Positions 1 through 9,153 of a stretch of DNA of 64,000 bases are shown in pieces. Under the pieces are notes generated by a model. That model searched no databases. It was not told the DNA's origin and saw nothing but the letters and a program-made list of their open reading frames with translations. Position 1 is the first letter of the stretch; every line of letters begins with the position of its first letter. Origin of the DNA: Alphaproteobacteria bacterium (lineage in GTDB: Bacteria > Pseudomonadota > Alphaproteobacteria > UBA8366 > GCA-2717185); the NCBI GenBank assembly GCA_012103325.1, contig WLWY01000003.1:868001-932000 (forward strand), in the 5' to 3' direction. The position numbers were made by a program, and so were the translations under genes.

Positions 1-467
1 TTCGTGTCAGTCTGGCGCAATAGGTCGTCGAGCGTGAAAAAGAGATCGATCCCACCCGCATAGGCCTTCACCTTGGGATCGGCACCGCCGAGGAACCGCC
101 AGAGCGGTTCGCCCGCGCGCTTCGCCTTCAAATCCCAGAGCGCAATATCGATGGCAGAAAGCGCATGCACGGCCAAACCGCCACGCCCGACATAGTGGAT
201 GCGCCACCAGAGCATCTTCCACAGCGCCTCGACCCTATCCGCCTCGAGACCAATCAGGTCGGGCGCCATATCTTGGGCAATCAGTACCTGTATCGCCGCT
301 CCACCACGCCCGACAGTGTAGGTGTAGCCAACGCCTTCCATACCATCACTATCGGCGATTCGGACGGTGATCAGTTCGAAGGCTGGAATCTCGCCATGGG
401 TCGAATCAGAAAGAACCACCGGGAGCGGGATTTTATAGTGATCGGCGCGAACGGTCGCGATGGGCAT
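1..467 (-). CDS. Mandelate racemase/muconate lactonizing enzyme family protein, N-terminal part (cut by window edge)
   Basis: Reading from an ATG at 467 toward position 1 gives 155 open codons with no stop, so the gene runs off the window. A strong Shine-Dalgarno GGAGG lies 8 nt before the ATG. The visible protein is the capping domain and start of the barrel of an enolase-superfamily enzyme: early beta strands (PIATVRADHYKIPLP), the loop GVGYTYTVGRGG, and the helix HALSAIDIALWDLKAKRAG followed by PLWRFLGG, all typical of MR/MLE enzymes. These enzymes abstract a proton alpha to a carboxylate to racemise, dehydrate or cycloisomerise acid sugars or aromatic acids. The metal-binding and catalytic residues lie beyond the edge, so the substrate cannot be given. 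A plus-strand open frame over this region is a shadow. Confidence 0.85.
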   Translation of the reverse strand, partial: MPIATVRADHYKIPLPVVLSDSTHGEIPAFELITVRIADSDGMEGVGYTYTVGRGGAAIQVLIAQDMAPDLIGLEADRVEALWKMLWWRIHYVGRGGLAVHALSAIDIALWDLKAKRAGEPLWRFLGGADPKVKAYAGGIDLFFTLDDLLRQTDT

Positions 468-667
468 TCGAGGTTCCTCCCCTTGGAAGATGCATATTCC
501 CATTCGTCAGAGGTTACGACAATAGAAGCTCCGCAACGTTATGGAATTCCTTACATTTCTTTAACAACGAAACCTCTTTTATGGTCAGCTTTCATGGAAA
601 ATTAGGGAATTTAATAATACTAAAAGTTGATACTCGAGCATCGGGTTTAGAATCTAAGTGGCATCTC

Positions 668-1912
668 ATGCAGCCGGAGATCTTGAACGAGGCCATCAAG
701 CGGCACGCTCTATGGCTTCTCAATAAACGAAGCGGCCGTCGCGCCGATCTTTCGTTGGAGGATTTGCATAGCGCGCAATTACGCCGTGTGCTGCTTCAAC
801 GCGCAAAACTGACTGGCACCAACTTTACCCGCGCCAATCTTCAAGAAGCGGATTTAAGCGAGGCCGATCTCTTCGGCGCAAATTTCCTGACCGCCTCCCT
901 AATCGATGCCAATCTCTCGAGCGCCGACATGCGAGGTTCTTGCCTGCAAGCAAGCGATCTAACCCGGGCAAACCTTGAAGGTGCCGACATGCGAGAAGGC
1001 GCGCTAGTCGAAGGAGCCTCCGAGAACGGTATCGTCAATAGCGATTTAAGTATGTGTTCGCTCGATGAAGCGAATCTGCGCGGCGCAAATCTGCGTAAAG
1101 CGAATTTGAACCGCTGCTCCGCCGTGGCCGCCGAACTGCAAGGCGCCATGCTGGAAGGCGTCCGCATGAGAAACGCCAATTTAAAGGGCGCAAATCTCAG
1201 CGGCGCGACCCTGTGCGGGATCGATTTTTCCGGTTCAGAACTGACAGGGTGCGACCTGTCTGGCGCAAACCTAAAGGGTGCGGTCATGGAAAGTGTCAAC
1301 CTGACCGGGGCAAACCTGGACAATGTTTTCGCCGACGGCGCCTCGTTCACGAATGCTAAACTGGGTGATCGGGATATTCCGGAGCCGGATGCCAAGCAAT
1401 CGAAACGGCACGACGACGCCATCAACGACCATGCGCTCTGGGTCAAAAGTCAGGGCGGTCAGGGCGCGCCGGCTGTCATCGAAGGTGCCGATCTGCGCCG
1501 GCTCGATCTTTCCAACAAGAACCTCGCCGGTATCAGCCTCAAGGGGGCCAACCTTTGCGGTGTCTCACTTGCCGGCGCGCAATTATCGTTGGCCGACCTT
1601 TCCGGCGCCGATCTCAAGAACACCGACATGACAAAGTCGGACCTGCGCGGCGCAAACCTGTCGGACGTAAGCTTGATGTATGCGAGTTTGACTGAAGCAA
1701 AGCTGTCGCCGATGCCGATCCGCTCGAAGAAGGGCGACGAGACCAAGCGACACATGGCAACAAATCTTACGTCATGTGATTTACGATTTGCCGATCTTTC
1801 CGGCACCAATTTTTCTGGCGCTAACTTGAGCAAGGCCGATCTCCGTTCCGCGACCCGGAGCCGGACAAATTTCAAAGGCGCCGTGTTGGAAGGCGCGCTT
1901 GTGACCAAGTGA
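668..1912 (+). CDS. Pentapeptide-repeat protein with two HALW-headed repeat blocks
   Basis: About 414 residues made almost entirely of A(D/N)LXX pentapeptides (ANLQEADLSEADLFGANF, ANLRGANLRKANL), which fold as a right-handed quadrilateral beta helix. There are two blocks. Each is preceded by a short helical lead-in with the same motif: KRHALWLLNK near residue 15 and NDHALWVKSQ near residue 245, suggesting duplication of a lead-in-plus-helix unit. An ATG at 581 in the same frame would add 29 residues of AT-rich, poorly coding-like sequence, so I prefer 668; neither start has a strong Shine-Dalgarno. There is no signal peptide, membrane segment or fused enzyme domain. Function is unknown; some family members protect gyrase, but nothing here shows that. 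It is convergent with the downstream minus-strand operon. Confidence 0.8.
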   Translation: MQPEILNEAIKRHALWLLNKRSGRRADLSLEDLHSAQLRRVLLQRAKLTGTNFTRANLQEADLSEADLFGANFLTASLIDANLSSADMRGSCLQASDLTRANLEGADMREGALVEGASENGIVNSDLSMCSLDEANLRGANLRKANLNRCSAVAAELQGAMLEGVRMRNANLKGANLSGATLCGIDFSGSELTGCDLSGANLKGAVMESVNLTGANLDNVFADGASFTNAKLGDRDIPEPDAKQSKRHDDAINDHALWVKSQGGQGAPAVIEGADLRRLDLSNKNLAGISLKGANLCGVSLAGAQLSLADLSGADLKNTDMTKSDLRGANLSDVSLMYASLTEAKLSPMPIRSKKGDETKRHMATNLTSCDLRFADLSGTNFSGANLSKADLRSATRSRTNFKGAVLEGALVTK

Positions 1913-1966
1913 CGGCAATCGATAATTTCGCCAGACTGTCGGTTTTTCGCCGCTGCCCAGGTGCTT

Positions 1967-2620
1967 TTAGTCGTCGATCAAGTCAGACCCCGCCCCCAAT
2001 TCTCGAGACGTTTTGGTCGCTGGCGCATAGGTACGATGGGCAAACGCGCTGAGACGATTCCAGATATCCATATCGATGGCGCGTCGCACCGACGCGACGA
2101 CAGATGACGCAACTTTACTGTTTTCAAGCACTCGGCACTGTGCGCTACCGGCAGTGGAAACGAAAACATCACGATCGCTGCCTTCAATCGCAAATCCATC
2201 GCTTGACGCGACCGTCAGCGTTACACCGGACCAGCGCAGTTCGATCGGTGCCCGCAGAACTTTGGCGCTTATCGCCGCATAAGGAGCAATAAGAAGCGGA
2301 AAGGCGACCTCTCCAATTTCTAAGCCACGTGACGGCGCAAGTGTCTCCGCGCGATCCGCAAGAGTAACGCCGACGATCAGGGGACAGAGACAACCCGACT
2401 TCGCGGTCCAGATACCCTCGATGGAAACCGGCGCCAGATCATCATAACACTTGCCATCGTTGCGGGTCAGCAGTTCGGCCAGCAGCTCTGCGCCGGGCAA
2501 ATTACGCTCGGCCAGCCACCGCACCGCCTTTCCTGCTTCCTCGGCGATACCCCAATCCAGACCGGCACCGCGTGCCGCCTTCATGCCCATCGTCTCGAAT
2601 TCATTTAACGTGAACGTCAT
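1967..2620 (-). CDS. DUF3726 family protein
   Basis: 217 residues from the ATG at 2620, which overlaps the TGA of the preceding gene (TGATG) and has GGAGAT upstream; an earlier in-frame start at 2653 would run back into that gene. The N-terminus MTFTLNEFETMGMKAARGAG followed by W-x-x-AEEAGKAVRWL matches what I know of DUF3726, a family without an assigned reaction. The remainder is mixed alpha/beta with no signal peptide or membrane segment. It is the last gene of the operon running from the M19-like dipeptidase through the BCCT carrier, and the stop-start overlap implies translational coupling with the unknown protein before it, so the two probably act together. Confidence 0.75.
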   Translation of the reverse strand: MTFTLNEFETMGMKAARGAGLDWGIAEEAGKAVRWLAERNLPGAELLAELLTRNDGKCYDDLAPVSIEGIWTAKSGCLCPLIVGVTLADRAETLAPSRGLEIGEVAFPLLIAPYAAISAKVLRAPIELRWSGVTLTVASSDGFAIEGSDRDVFVSTAGSAQCRVLENSKVASSVVASVRRAIDMDIWNRLSAFAHRTYAPATKTSRELGAGSDLIDD

Positions 2621-4320
2621 CAAACGATCTCCGGCGAGAGTGGATAGGACCAATCATCGAATTCCGCATCCGCCAGTTCGTCGGGAAATGGTGCGTTCTG
2701 AAACATATTTATCCGGACCCAGCGATCCGAACGGGGATCGAAATGAGTAGCGCCAAAAAAAGCCAGTTTGCAGCGCAGCAAATCGATCGGCAGCATATCC
2801 GCCGAGATCGTGTTATCGCAGATCTCTGCATAAGGCAGCCGTGCCGCAATTTGCGCCCGGCGTGCAACATGCCGGTGCTCGGGGTGGTGCAACAGGAAAG
2901 CGGCGACGGTTTCCTCCCCCTTCCAGACGACAATATCCTTGTGCATCCGCGCCGCGTCCCGACCGGGCGACAGAGGCTGCTCGTAGGGCTCGACCGATTC
3001 CTCGAAGCGCTCGCCCAGGCGAGGCTCCAATTTCTCCTCGGACACGTACCAGGCCCGGGCATTGTTATCGGGTGCGGCCCAGTCCAGTTTGAGGGCAAAC
3101 GCATAAACATGCTCAACGATTTCCTGCAGGCGAGCCAGCGACATCGCGCCGTCAATGCGAAATACGGCACCTTCGTCGGCGCTCATACGATCAGCCAAAT
3201 CGTCGATAAGATCGCCATAAGGTTCGAGCATCAGCGAAACGAGTTGCTCTTGCCCCTCCAGGGTCAAGTTCTGCTCACCCCATAGATAGAGCCGGTCCCA
3301 TGGTCTCGCCCCTTCCAAGGTGCCGACCTCGATATGCGTTTCGAGTCGAAGCAGGTCGGCTTTCAGCATTGCCAGTTTTTCGTTCTGGATCTCGTGCACG
3401 GATTGCCATGTGTCCGCATTAATTCGAGCCCGGGCCACCCACGCACGGAAGGAACCGGCTTTTCCGGCTGTCGCGAGGGGTAGCACTCGAACACGTGCTA
3501 ATCCCTCTTCCCGCGCGGCAATCCAGTTGTTGAACAGAGCCGGATGTTTAACGATGAACGGCGCAAGACCGAGCCCGGTAGAATTGCCGACACCGAAACG
3601 GCGGCGCAGCGACGGGGCAATGCGAACCGCGGTTTCCGGTGCTCGGATACGGGCCATTTGCTCGACGAGATCAAGCGTATACGCGCGGATCAAATACACC
3701 GTCAGCATTTCCGGCTGAAATGGCGCCGTGAATTCTGGCCGGTCCGCGATTTCCTCCCGGTCGACGGCACCGAATTTGCCCGACCCATACACCGCCGTCG
3801 TGCGCATCATATACCCAACGGCTTCGATCTGTTCGGTGTCCGGCTGCCGTCCATTGGCGAGGCGATCGACGACATGCTCGAAGAGTCGAACCGACCGATT
3901 GGCACGCGACAGTGTAATTTCACTCTGACTGACCCGCCCTGCCTCCTGTTTGGGAACGTTCTGGGACAACCGCTCAATATCGGCAGCGGTCGGCACGCCG
4001 TCGAACAGGGTAAATGTCGAGTCCCAGGCGTGCGCGATAACACGGTCGGACCGCTGGTCCGGTGGTAGGTCATGGCCGAAACAGATCAGGCTGTATGTCC
4101 GCTCCGGCCCCTCGGCGGTGTAGACGGCAGGGCCAACGCCCCGTTCGTCGATCTCGAAGACCGGACGCTCGAAGAGCCAGCGCTCACGCTTCAACCGGCG
4201 CAACAAGATGCGCATGAACGAAAGCCGGCACTGATGGAACGACCCCAGGCGAGCAAGCCGCATAACGGTCTCGGGCGACCGTAGAAGCGATGCCGTGTTC
4301 GCCGAACGCATCTGTTCCAT
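2620..4320 (-). CDS. Uncharacterised 566-residue protein encoded with DUF3726 and a BCCT carrier
   Basis: I do not recognise the family. The start is the ATG at 4320, preceded by GAGGAAG; a longer in-frame reading to 4503 would run into the carrier gene. The protein is soluble-looking, without signal peptide or membrane helices. It is rich in Arg and Glu, with long helical stretches in the middle (around residues 290-400, e.g. LAMLKADLLRLETHIEVG) and aromatic-rich segments such as ERWLFERPVFEIDERGVG near residue 40. No cofactor motif is visible. It starts 55 nt after the carrier stop and overlaps the DUF3726 start, so it belongs to the same operon. A role in handling the substrate imported by the carrier is inference from position only. 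Confidence 0.8.
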   Translation of the reverse strand: MEQMRSANTASLLRSPETVMRLARLGSFHQCRLSFMRILLRRLKRERWLFERPVFEIDERGVGPAVYTAEGPERTYSLICFGHDLPPDQRSDRVIAHAWDSTFTLFDGVPTAADIERLSQNVPKQEAGRVSQSEITLSRANRSVRLFEHVVDRLANGRQPDTEQIEAVGYMMRTTAVYGSGKFGAVDREEIADRPEFTAPFQPEMLTVYLIRAYTLDLVEQMARIRAPETAVRIAPSLRRRFGVGNSTGLGLAPFIVKHPALFNNWIAAREEGLARVRVLPLATAGKAGSFRAWVARARINADTWQSVHEIQNEKLAMLKADLLRLETHIEVGTLEGARPWDRLYLWGEQNLTLEGQEQLVSLMLEPYGDLIDDLADRMSADEGAVFRIDGAMSLARLQEIVEHVYAFALKLDWAAPDNNARAWYVSEEKLEPRLGERFEESVEPYEQPLSPGRDAARMHKDIVVWKGEETVAAFLLHHPEHRHVARRAQIAARLPYAEICDNTISADMLPIDLLRCKLAFFGATHFDPRSDRWVRINMFQNAPFPDELADAEFDDWSYPLSPEIV

Positions 4321-4375
4321 GAGCTGCTTCCTCACCAAACGAGAATGGCCGGCATGCACCGACCATTCTGGTCGC

Positions 4376-5923
4376 CTAAGCCGATGCCCTGCCCTTCTCC
4401 AGCGTAATGCGCACCGCGTCCCAAAGAGACGGCAGCAACACCAACGACACCGGTACCGCAGTAACCACGATGAAGCTTTGCAGCTTACCGACCCCCCCGG
4501 CACCGGTCGAGACCAAGATCAAGGCCATTACGCCCATCGCTAATCCCCAGAAGACTCGCACGGCCGTCGAAGAGCGGTCTTCGCGCGACATTGCGACCGA
4601 GATCACATAGGTCATCGAGTCGCCCGTCGTCGCCACGAAGATCGTCGTCAAAATCAAGAACAGCAGTGACACGAGAAAACCGAGGGGCAGGTTCTGGGTG
4701 ATCGCGAGCAAGGCCGCCGGCAAATTGAAGCCTTCGAAGGCGGCGGATACCGAGTTGGGCTCCGACAGTTCGAAGGCAATACCTGTGCCACCGACGATGG
4801 TGAACCAGAAATTTGTCACAATCGGTGCCACGATCGACAGCATGATAATGATCGCGCGGATCGACCGGCCACGGCTAACCCGCGCAATAAACATTGCCAT
4901 AAGCGGTCCGTAACCGAGGAACCATGCCCAGAAGAATACGGTCCACCACCCCAGCCAGCCAGGGTCGCTGAAGAAATTCGCCTCGCCACGATAAAGCGCC
5001 ATTTGAAAGAAGTTAGCGAAATAAACGGCCATGCCCTCGAAGAAGCCCGAGAAGATAAAGGCAGTCGGGCCGACAATAAGCATGAACAGCAACAGCGCGA
5101 ATCCCAGCACGATATTGATCCGGCTCAGAATTTGAATGCCCTTATTGATCCCGGTTACGGCCGAAACGGTATAGACCGCAACGAGGCCTGCGATGACCAA
5201 CGCTTGGGTCAGAAAGCTGTTCGGAACATCGAACAGTGCCTCGAGCCCGTACGCGACCTGCAATCCCAGGAAACCGATCGGACCGACCGTTCCGGCAACG
5301 ACGGCAAGAATACAACTGGCATCGGCTATCAGTCCGATCGGGCCATTAATCGCTTTATCACCAAAAACAGGATAGAGCAGAGTCCGCGGCGCGAGCGGCA
5401 ACCCTTTCTCGTAGTGGTAATGCATCAGCATAACGGTCGTCAGAGCTCCGAGAATCGCCCAGGCAAGAAATCCCCAATGCAGATAGGACTGTGCCAATGC
5501 CGGCGCAGCGGCGGCAGCGGACTTGGCCGCAGCACCAAACACCGGTGGGGAAGAGAGGAAATGCGCCATCGGTTCGCCAGCCGCCCAAAATACGCCGCCG
5601 CCGGCGAGCAGTGTGCACATAATCATCGAGCCCCATTGGAAAACGGTGAACTCAGGCGTATCGAGGCCGCCCAGCTTCGCTTTGCCGCCCGGCAACAAAC
5701 AGAGCGCGATGCCGATCAGGAATGTCGCAAGCAGGAGAATTTGCCAGTAAAGGCCGAACCATTTCGCAGACCAAGCGAACCCGATATCCACCATGCCTGA
5801 GAGCCATTCGAGATCGACCAGGGCGGTCACGCAAAACAATGCAATAAAACCGCCCGTAATCAGGAACAACGGTTTGTTGATGTGATCAAATCCATGTGGA
5901 CTTTCGATACTGGAATTGCTCAT
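4376..5923 (-). CDS. BCCT family transporter (choline/carnitine/betaine type)
   Basis: 515 residues with about 12 hydrophobic segments, the usual size for secondary carriers of quaternary ammonium compounds. The family signature is clear around residues 320-355: PGWLGWWTVFFWAWFLGYGP followed by MAMFIARVSRGRSIR. The glycine-rich segment on TM8 and the conserved tryptophans of the betaine site are in the expected region. These carriers import choline, glycine betaine, carnitine or related solutes with sodium or protons, or exchange them. The short N-terminus and lack of a long charged C-terminal tail argue against an osmosensing BetP type and favour a nutritional carrier. It is the second gene of the operon, about 70 nt after the dipeptidase. 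Confidence 0.93.
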   Translation of the reverse strand: MSNSSIESPHGFDHINKPLFLITGGFIALFCVTALVDLEWLSGMVDIGFAWSAKWFGLYWQILLLATFLIGIALCLLPGGKAKLGGLDTPEFTVFQWGSMIMCTLLAGGGVFWAAGEPMAHFLSSPPVFGAAAKSAAAAAPALAQSYLHWGFLAWAILGALTTVMLMHYHYEKGLPLAPRTLLYPVFGDKAINGPIGLIADASCILAVVAGTVGPIGFLGLQVAYGLEALFDVPNSFLTQALVIAGLVAVYTVSAVTGINKGIQILSRINIVLGFALLLFMLIVGPTAFIFSGFFEGMAVYFANFFQMALYRGEANFFSDPGWLGWWTVFFWAWFLGYGPLMAMFIARVSRGRSIRAIIIMLSIVAPIVTNFWFTIVGGTGIAFELSEPNSVSAAFEGFNLPAALLAITQNLPLGFLVSLLFLILTTIFVATTGDSMTYVISVAMSREDRSSTAVRVFWGLAMGVMALILVSTGAGGVGKLQSFIVVTAVPVSLVLLPSLWDAVRITLEKGRASA

Positions 5924-5994
5924 CGCTTCCCTCCCGAAGTCATTATGTTGCGGGCTCTTTCGAATGGCCGGCTCCCGCTACCGGCCGCCCCAGT

Positions 5995-6984
5995 TCAATC
6001 GGCGGCGGGACCGAAATTTTTGTCGTAAAAACGCAACCAATTCTCGCCCATTACTCCCGCGACCTCTTTATCGCTTAGGCCAACGGCGCGCAGACCGTCT
6101 TCGACAGTGTCGAAATCTCGGTTGTCGTTGAACCACGACGGCATGGGCGGAAATCCGGCGTCATCGCGCGATCCTTCGCCGTAGTCGATCTGTTTCGTCC
6201 AGCGGCCAACGCGCATCCATTCGACGATGCTGTTGGGTTGATTCTGACAGAGATCCGAGCCGATCCCAATCGACTCCGGTCCCATCAAATCCGCCGTACG
6301 CGCGACCATTTCGCAAAAGTTCGATAGCGTGCAGTCGGATTTGTCCTTCAAATGATGCGGATAGAATGAGAAGCCCAGCATGCCGCCCGCTTGGCTCAGA
6401 GCACGCAGCACATCATCCGATTTGTTTCGCAACGCCGGGTGCCAGGCTGCCGGGTTTGCATGCGTAATAGCGATCGGACGCGTCGAAAATTCTATCGCTT
6501 CAAGCGTCGAACGTTCGGCGGAATGGCTCATATCGACAACCATGCCGACCCGGTTCATCTCCACGATTACCTGCCGGCCCATGCGGGTAACGCCCGGATC
6601 TTGTGCCTCGTAACAACCCGTCGCCAATAGCGATTGATTATTGTAGCTGAGCTGCATAAAGCGGACGCCGAGGGTGTGGCATATCTCGACCAGGCCGATA
6701 TCATCCTCGATCGGCGAGGGATTCTGAAATCCGAAGAAGATTGCCGTCCGTCCGTTCTCTCGGGCGCGGCGCACATCATCTCCGGTTCGCCCTGCAAAGA
6801 TCAAGTCGGGAAACCGTTCGAACCAACTGTTCCATTGCTCAATCGCAAGAACGGTTTCACGGAAATTGCCGTGATAGGCGATGGTAGCGTGCACCGCATC
6901 GACATTGCCGCTGCGCATCTGTTGGAAAATCTCTTCGGACCAGTTGGCGAACTGCAAACAGTCGATTCGATGGGACCGGGCCAT
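5995..6984 (-). CDS. M19 (renal dipeptidase)-like protein with altered metal site
   Basis: 329 residues from the ATG at 6984 (GGAG 8 nt upstream; a GTG at 6993 is in frame but lacks a Shine-Dalgarno). The fold is the M19 TIM barrel, with VVDMSHSAERS and AITHANPAAWHP giving the usual histidines and an MGENWLRFYD ending. The N-terminal H-x-D metal pair is absent (the segment reads IDCLQFANWS), and the usual bridging Glu position reads FFGFQNPSP. This variant resembles M19-like proteins that I recall near dimethylglycine/glycine-betaine catabolic genes in Pseudomonas, so a role other than peptide hydrolysis is plausible. First gene of the operon with the BCCT carrier and divergent from the LysR gene. 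Confidence 0.85.
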   Translation of the reverse strand: MARSHRIDCLQFANWSEEIFQQMRSGNVDAVHATIAYHGNFRETVLAIEQWNSWFERFPDLIFAGRTGDDVRRARENGRTAIFFGFQNPSPIEDDIGLVEICHTLGVRFMQLSYNNQSLLATGCYEAQDPGVTRMGRQVIVEMNRVGMVVDMSHSAERSTLEAIEFSTRPIAITHANPAAWHPALRNKSDDVLRALSQAGGMLGFSFYPHHLKDKSDCTLSNFCEMVARTADLMGPESIGIGSDLCQNQPNSIVEWMRVGRWTKQIDYGEGSRDDAGFPPMPSWFNDNRDFDTVEDGLRAVGLSDKEVAGVMGENWLRFYDKNFGPAAD

Positions 6985-7079
6985 CCTGCGCACTCCAATG
7001 TCGAAACGGGCGCCTCAAATCTCCCGGCAACTGTCCTGGCAACCGAAACTTCAGTCAATCTTGATTTTCTTTAAAAAAT

Positions 7080-7094
7080 TTCAGATAAACTGAA
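7080..7094. promoter_or_regulatory. LysR-type operator candidate (TTCAG-N5-CTGAA)
   Basis: A perfect inverted repeat TTCAG-ATAAA-CTGAA fits the T-N11-A dyad of LysR operators. It ends two bases before the LysR ATG, on its ribosome-binding region, as expected for autorepression. A second short dyad TCAATCTTGA lies at 7055-7064 between the divergent genes. Confidence 0.5.
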
Positions 7095-7096
7095 GC

Positions 7097-8008
7097 ATGA
7101 TAAAACTCGAACATTTGCGCGTATTCGTGACCGTGGCTGAAACGCGAGCCTTGACAGAGGCCGCAGAGCGGTTGGGCCGCACGCCCTCCGCCATTTCGAT
7201 GACCCTGAAACAGATCGAAGATGAGCTAGGGGGCACGTTGTTCGAAGGGGAACGGAAAGTCGCGCTAACGCCGCTTGGAGCTTTTGCGCTTCAGCACGCG
7301 CGTCGGGCAGTGGCCGAGCACGATACAGCCACCACGGCTATACAGCGCTTCGCCCGTGGCGAGGAAGGTGAAGTACGCATCGCCGCCGTACCTTCCGCTG
7401 CGACCCGGCTGCTTCCGCCCGCTGTGGCACGGCTACGTTTGCATAGGCCGAGAATTCGGGTCAACCTCCGGGACATCGATTCCACAGCCGTTGTGCAGGC
7501 ACTTGAGCAGAAGGCTGTCGATGTCGGCATTGGCAGTCCGTCGGATCTATCGGCCGGTTTGGCGGAAGATTTGCTGCTCGAGGACCCTTTTGTGCTTATC
7601 TGTCGGGAGGATCACCCGGTCGCGCAACTCGACCGCCCGGTGACTTGGCGTGATATCGATCCATCCGAATTCATCGCCAATGGCTTATGCGCAAACATTG
7701 ACGCGCCCGAACTGGACAAACTCGTGCGCGAAGCACCCTTGATGGTCCACAATGTCTCCTCTCTTTTTGCATTTGTTTCCGGGGGCTTCGGTATTACGCT
7801 ATTACCTGCACTTGCCATGACCGAGGACTCATCCGGCTTGCGCGCTATACCACTCGCTGTTCCTAGCGCGAGTCGCCGCCTTGTGGCGATGACCCGGCCA
7901 AATGAAACGCTATCGCCGTCCGCGGCGACCCTGGTCGAAGAAATCCGCATCGAAGCTCAGGTGAAAACGGAGCAACTAACGCAGGGTTCCCGCAACGACC
8001 GGAATTAG
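7097..8008 (+). CDS. LysR family transcriptional regulator
   Basis: 303 residues, the normal family length. The N-terminal winged helix-turn-helix spans about residues 1-60 (LEHLRVFVTVAETRALTEAA, then TPSAISMTLKQIEDELG), followed by a linker helix and a periplasmic-binding-protein-like effector domain from about residue 90 (VRIAAVPSAATRLLPPAVAR). The gene is divergent from the M19-BCCT operon across about 110 bp holding LysR-like dyads, so that operon and its own gene are the probable targets. The effector is not predictable from sequence; a substrate or product of the divergent operon is the natural guess. Confidence 0.93.
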   Translation: MIKLEHLRVFVTVAETRALTEAAERLGRTPSAISMTLKQIEDELGGTLFEGERKVALTPLGAFALQHARRAVAEHDTATTAIQRFARGEEGEVRIAAVPSAATRLLPPAVARLRLHRPRIRVNLRDIDSTAVVQALEQKAVDVGIGSPSDLSAGLAEDLLLEDPFVLICREDHPVAQLDRPVTWRDIDPSEFIANGLCANIDAPELDKLVREAPLMVHNVSSLFAFVSGGFGITLLPALAMTEDSSGLRAIPLAVPSASRRLVAMTRPNETLSPSAATLVEEIRIEAQVKTEQLTQGSRNDRN

Positions 8009-8118
8009 GCATCATTCATTCAGAACGCGCGTTGTACCGGCGCAGTGCAGTTGCTATATGAGGCGCCGCGAGAGGCGGCTTCGCGGTTGCCCCAAACCGC
8101 CGCCGAAATGGATTTCTT

Positions 8119-8886
8119 ATGGCAAAGCGCAGACGCATATACGAAGGCAAGTCGAAGGATCTCTTCGAAGGCCCCGAACCCGGCACGATCGTTCAGCATT
8201 TTCGGGACGACGTCACTGCCCATAACAATAAAAAACAAGGTGTAATTACCGGAAAAGGTGTGCTCAACAACCGGATTTCCGAATATTTGATGCTCCGCCT
8301 GCACGATATCGGCGTACCTACGCACCTCATTCGTCGTCTTAATATGCGTGAACAACTCGTTCGAGAAGTTGAAATTATCCCCATTCAGCTCGTTATTCGA
8401 AACACCGTAGCGGGATCGATGGCGACGCGGTTTGGGATCGATGAAGGTACGCCCCTGCCCCGCTCAATTGTCGAGTATTACTGGAAAAGCGACGAATTCG
8501 GAGATCCCATCGTTTCAGAGGAGCATATTACCGCCTTTGGCTGGGCAGCACCGCAGGATATCGATGACATGCTGGCGCTGGCATTGCGAATCAATGACTA
8601 TCTCGCCGGCTTGTTCTTCGGCGCGGGCTTAAAGCTCGTTGATTTCAAACTCGAGTTCGGACGGAATTATGATGAAAATGGCGACATGCGTATCGTCGTC
8701 GCCGACGAAATCAGCCCGGACACCTGCAGGCTGTGGGATGTTGAAACCCGCAAGAAGCTTGATAAAGATCGGTTCCGCCAGGATCTTGGCAACGTTGCCG
8801 AAGCCTACCAGGAAGTGGCCCGCCGGCTGGGTGTCCTGCCGACAAGCGGCCCCGGCGATGTCGCAGAATCGAAAACGGTGCAATGA
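8119..8886 (+). CDS. purC: Phosphoribosylaminoimidazole-succinocarboxamide synthase (SAICAR synthetase)
   Basis: 255 residues, full length. PurC joins CAIR and aspartate with ATP to give SAICAR in purine synthesis. Visible family features are the opening [17 protein letters not shown], the strand [33 protein letters not shown], and the active-site block [11 protein letters not shown] with [13 protein letters not shown]. The ATG at 8119 has only a weak Shine-Dalgarno. It is the first gene of the purine operon, 24 nt ahead of purS, and follows about 110 bp without a gene after the LysR stop, where the operon promoter must lie. Confidence 0.97.
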   Translation: MAKRRRIYEGKSKDLFEGPEPGTIVQHFRDDVTAHNNKKQGVITGKGVLNNRISEYLMLRLHDIGVPTHLIRRLNMREQLVREVEIIPIQLVIRNTVAGSMATRFGIDEGTPLPRSIVEYYWKSDEFGDPIVSEEHITAFGWAAPQDIDDMLALALRINDYLAGLFFGAGLKLVDFKLEFGRNYDENGDMRIVVADEISPDTCRLWDVETRKKLDKDRFRQDLGNVAEAYQEVARRLGVLPTSGPGDVAESKTVQ

Positions 8887-8910
8887 CCAACCGGAAAAAA
8901 GGGAGATCCC

Positions 8911-9153
8911 GTGAAGGCTAGAGTCCATGTAATGCTGAAAAACGGGGTCCTCGACCCACAGGGCAAGGCGATTGGGCATGCGCTAGGATCGCTTGGGTTC
9001 AAGGGCGTCGGGGAAGTGCGGCAGGGAAAGATCATCGAGCTGGAAATCGATGCCGCCAACCGCGAGGCTGCGGAAGAACTGGTGGAGCAGATGTGCCAGC
9101 GTCTTCTCGCCAATACGGTCATCGAAAACTTCACCATCGATATCGAAGAATGA
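8911..9153 (+). CDS. purS: Phosphoribosylformylglycinamidine synthase subunit PurS
   Basis: 80 residues from a GTG at 8911 preceded by GGGAG. PurS is the small dimeric bridge of the three-part FGAM synthase and positions PurQ on PurL for ammonia transfer. The sequence shows the typical [20 protein letters not shown] start, [13 protein letters not shown] in the middle, and the C-terminal [16 protein letters not shown]. Its TGA overlaps the purQ ATG (ATGA), a coupling common in this operon type. Confidence 0.96.
   Translation: MKARVHVMLKNGVLDPQGKAIGHALGSLGFKGVGEVRQGKIIELEIDAANREAAEELVEQMCQRLLANTVIENFTIDIEE

Noticed and set aside
165..605. 146-residue plus-strand open frame near the left edge
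   Set aside because: Antisense to the MR/MLE gene, which has clear family similarity and a strong Shine-Dalgarno.
841..1446. 201-residue minus-strand open frame opposite the pentapeptide gene
   Set aside because: A shadow of the repetitive plus-strand gene; its Ser/Pro/Arg-rich content mirrors the A(D/N)LXX codons.
5003..5800. 265-residue plus-strand open frame inside the BCCT gene
   Set aside because: Antisense shadow of hydrophobic codons; composition is low-complexity Gln/Arg/Asn.
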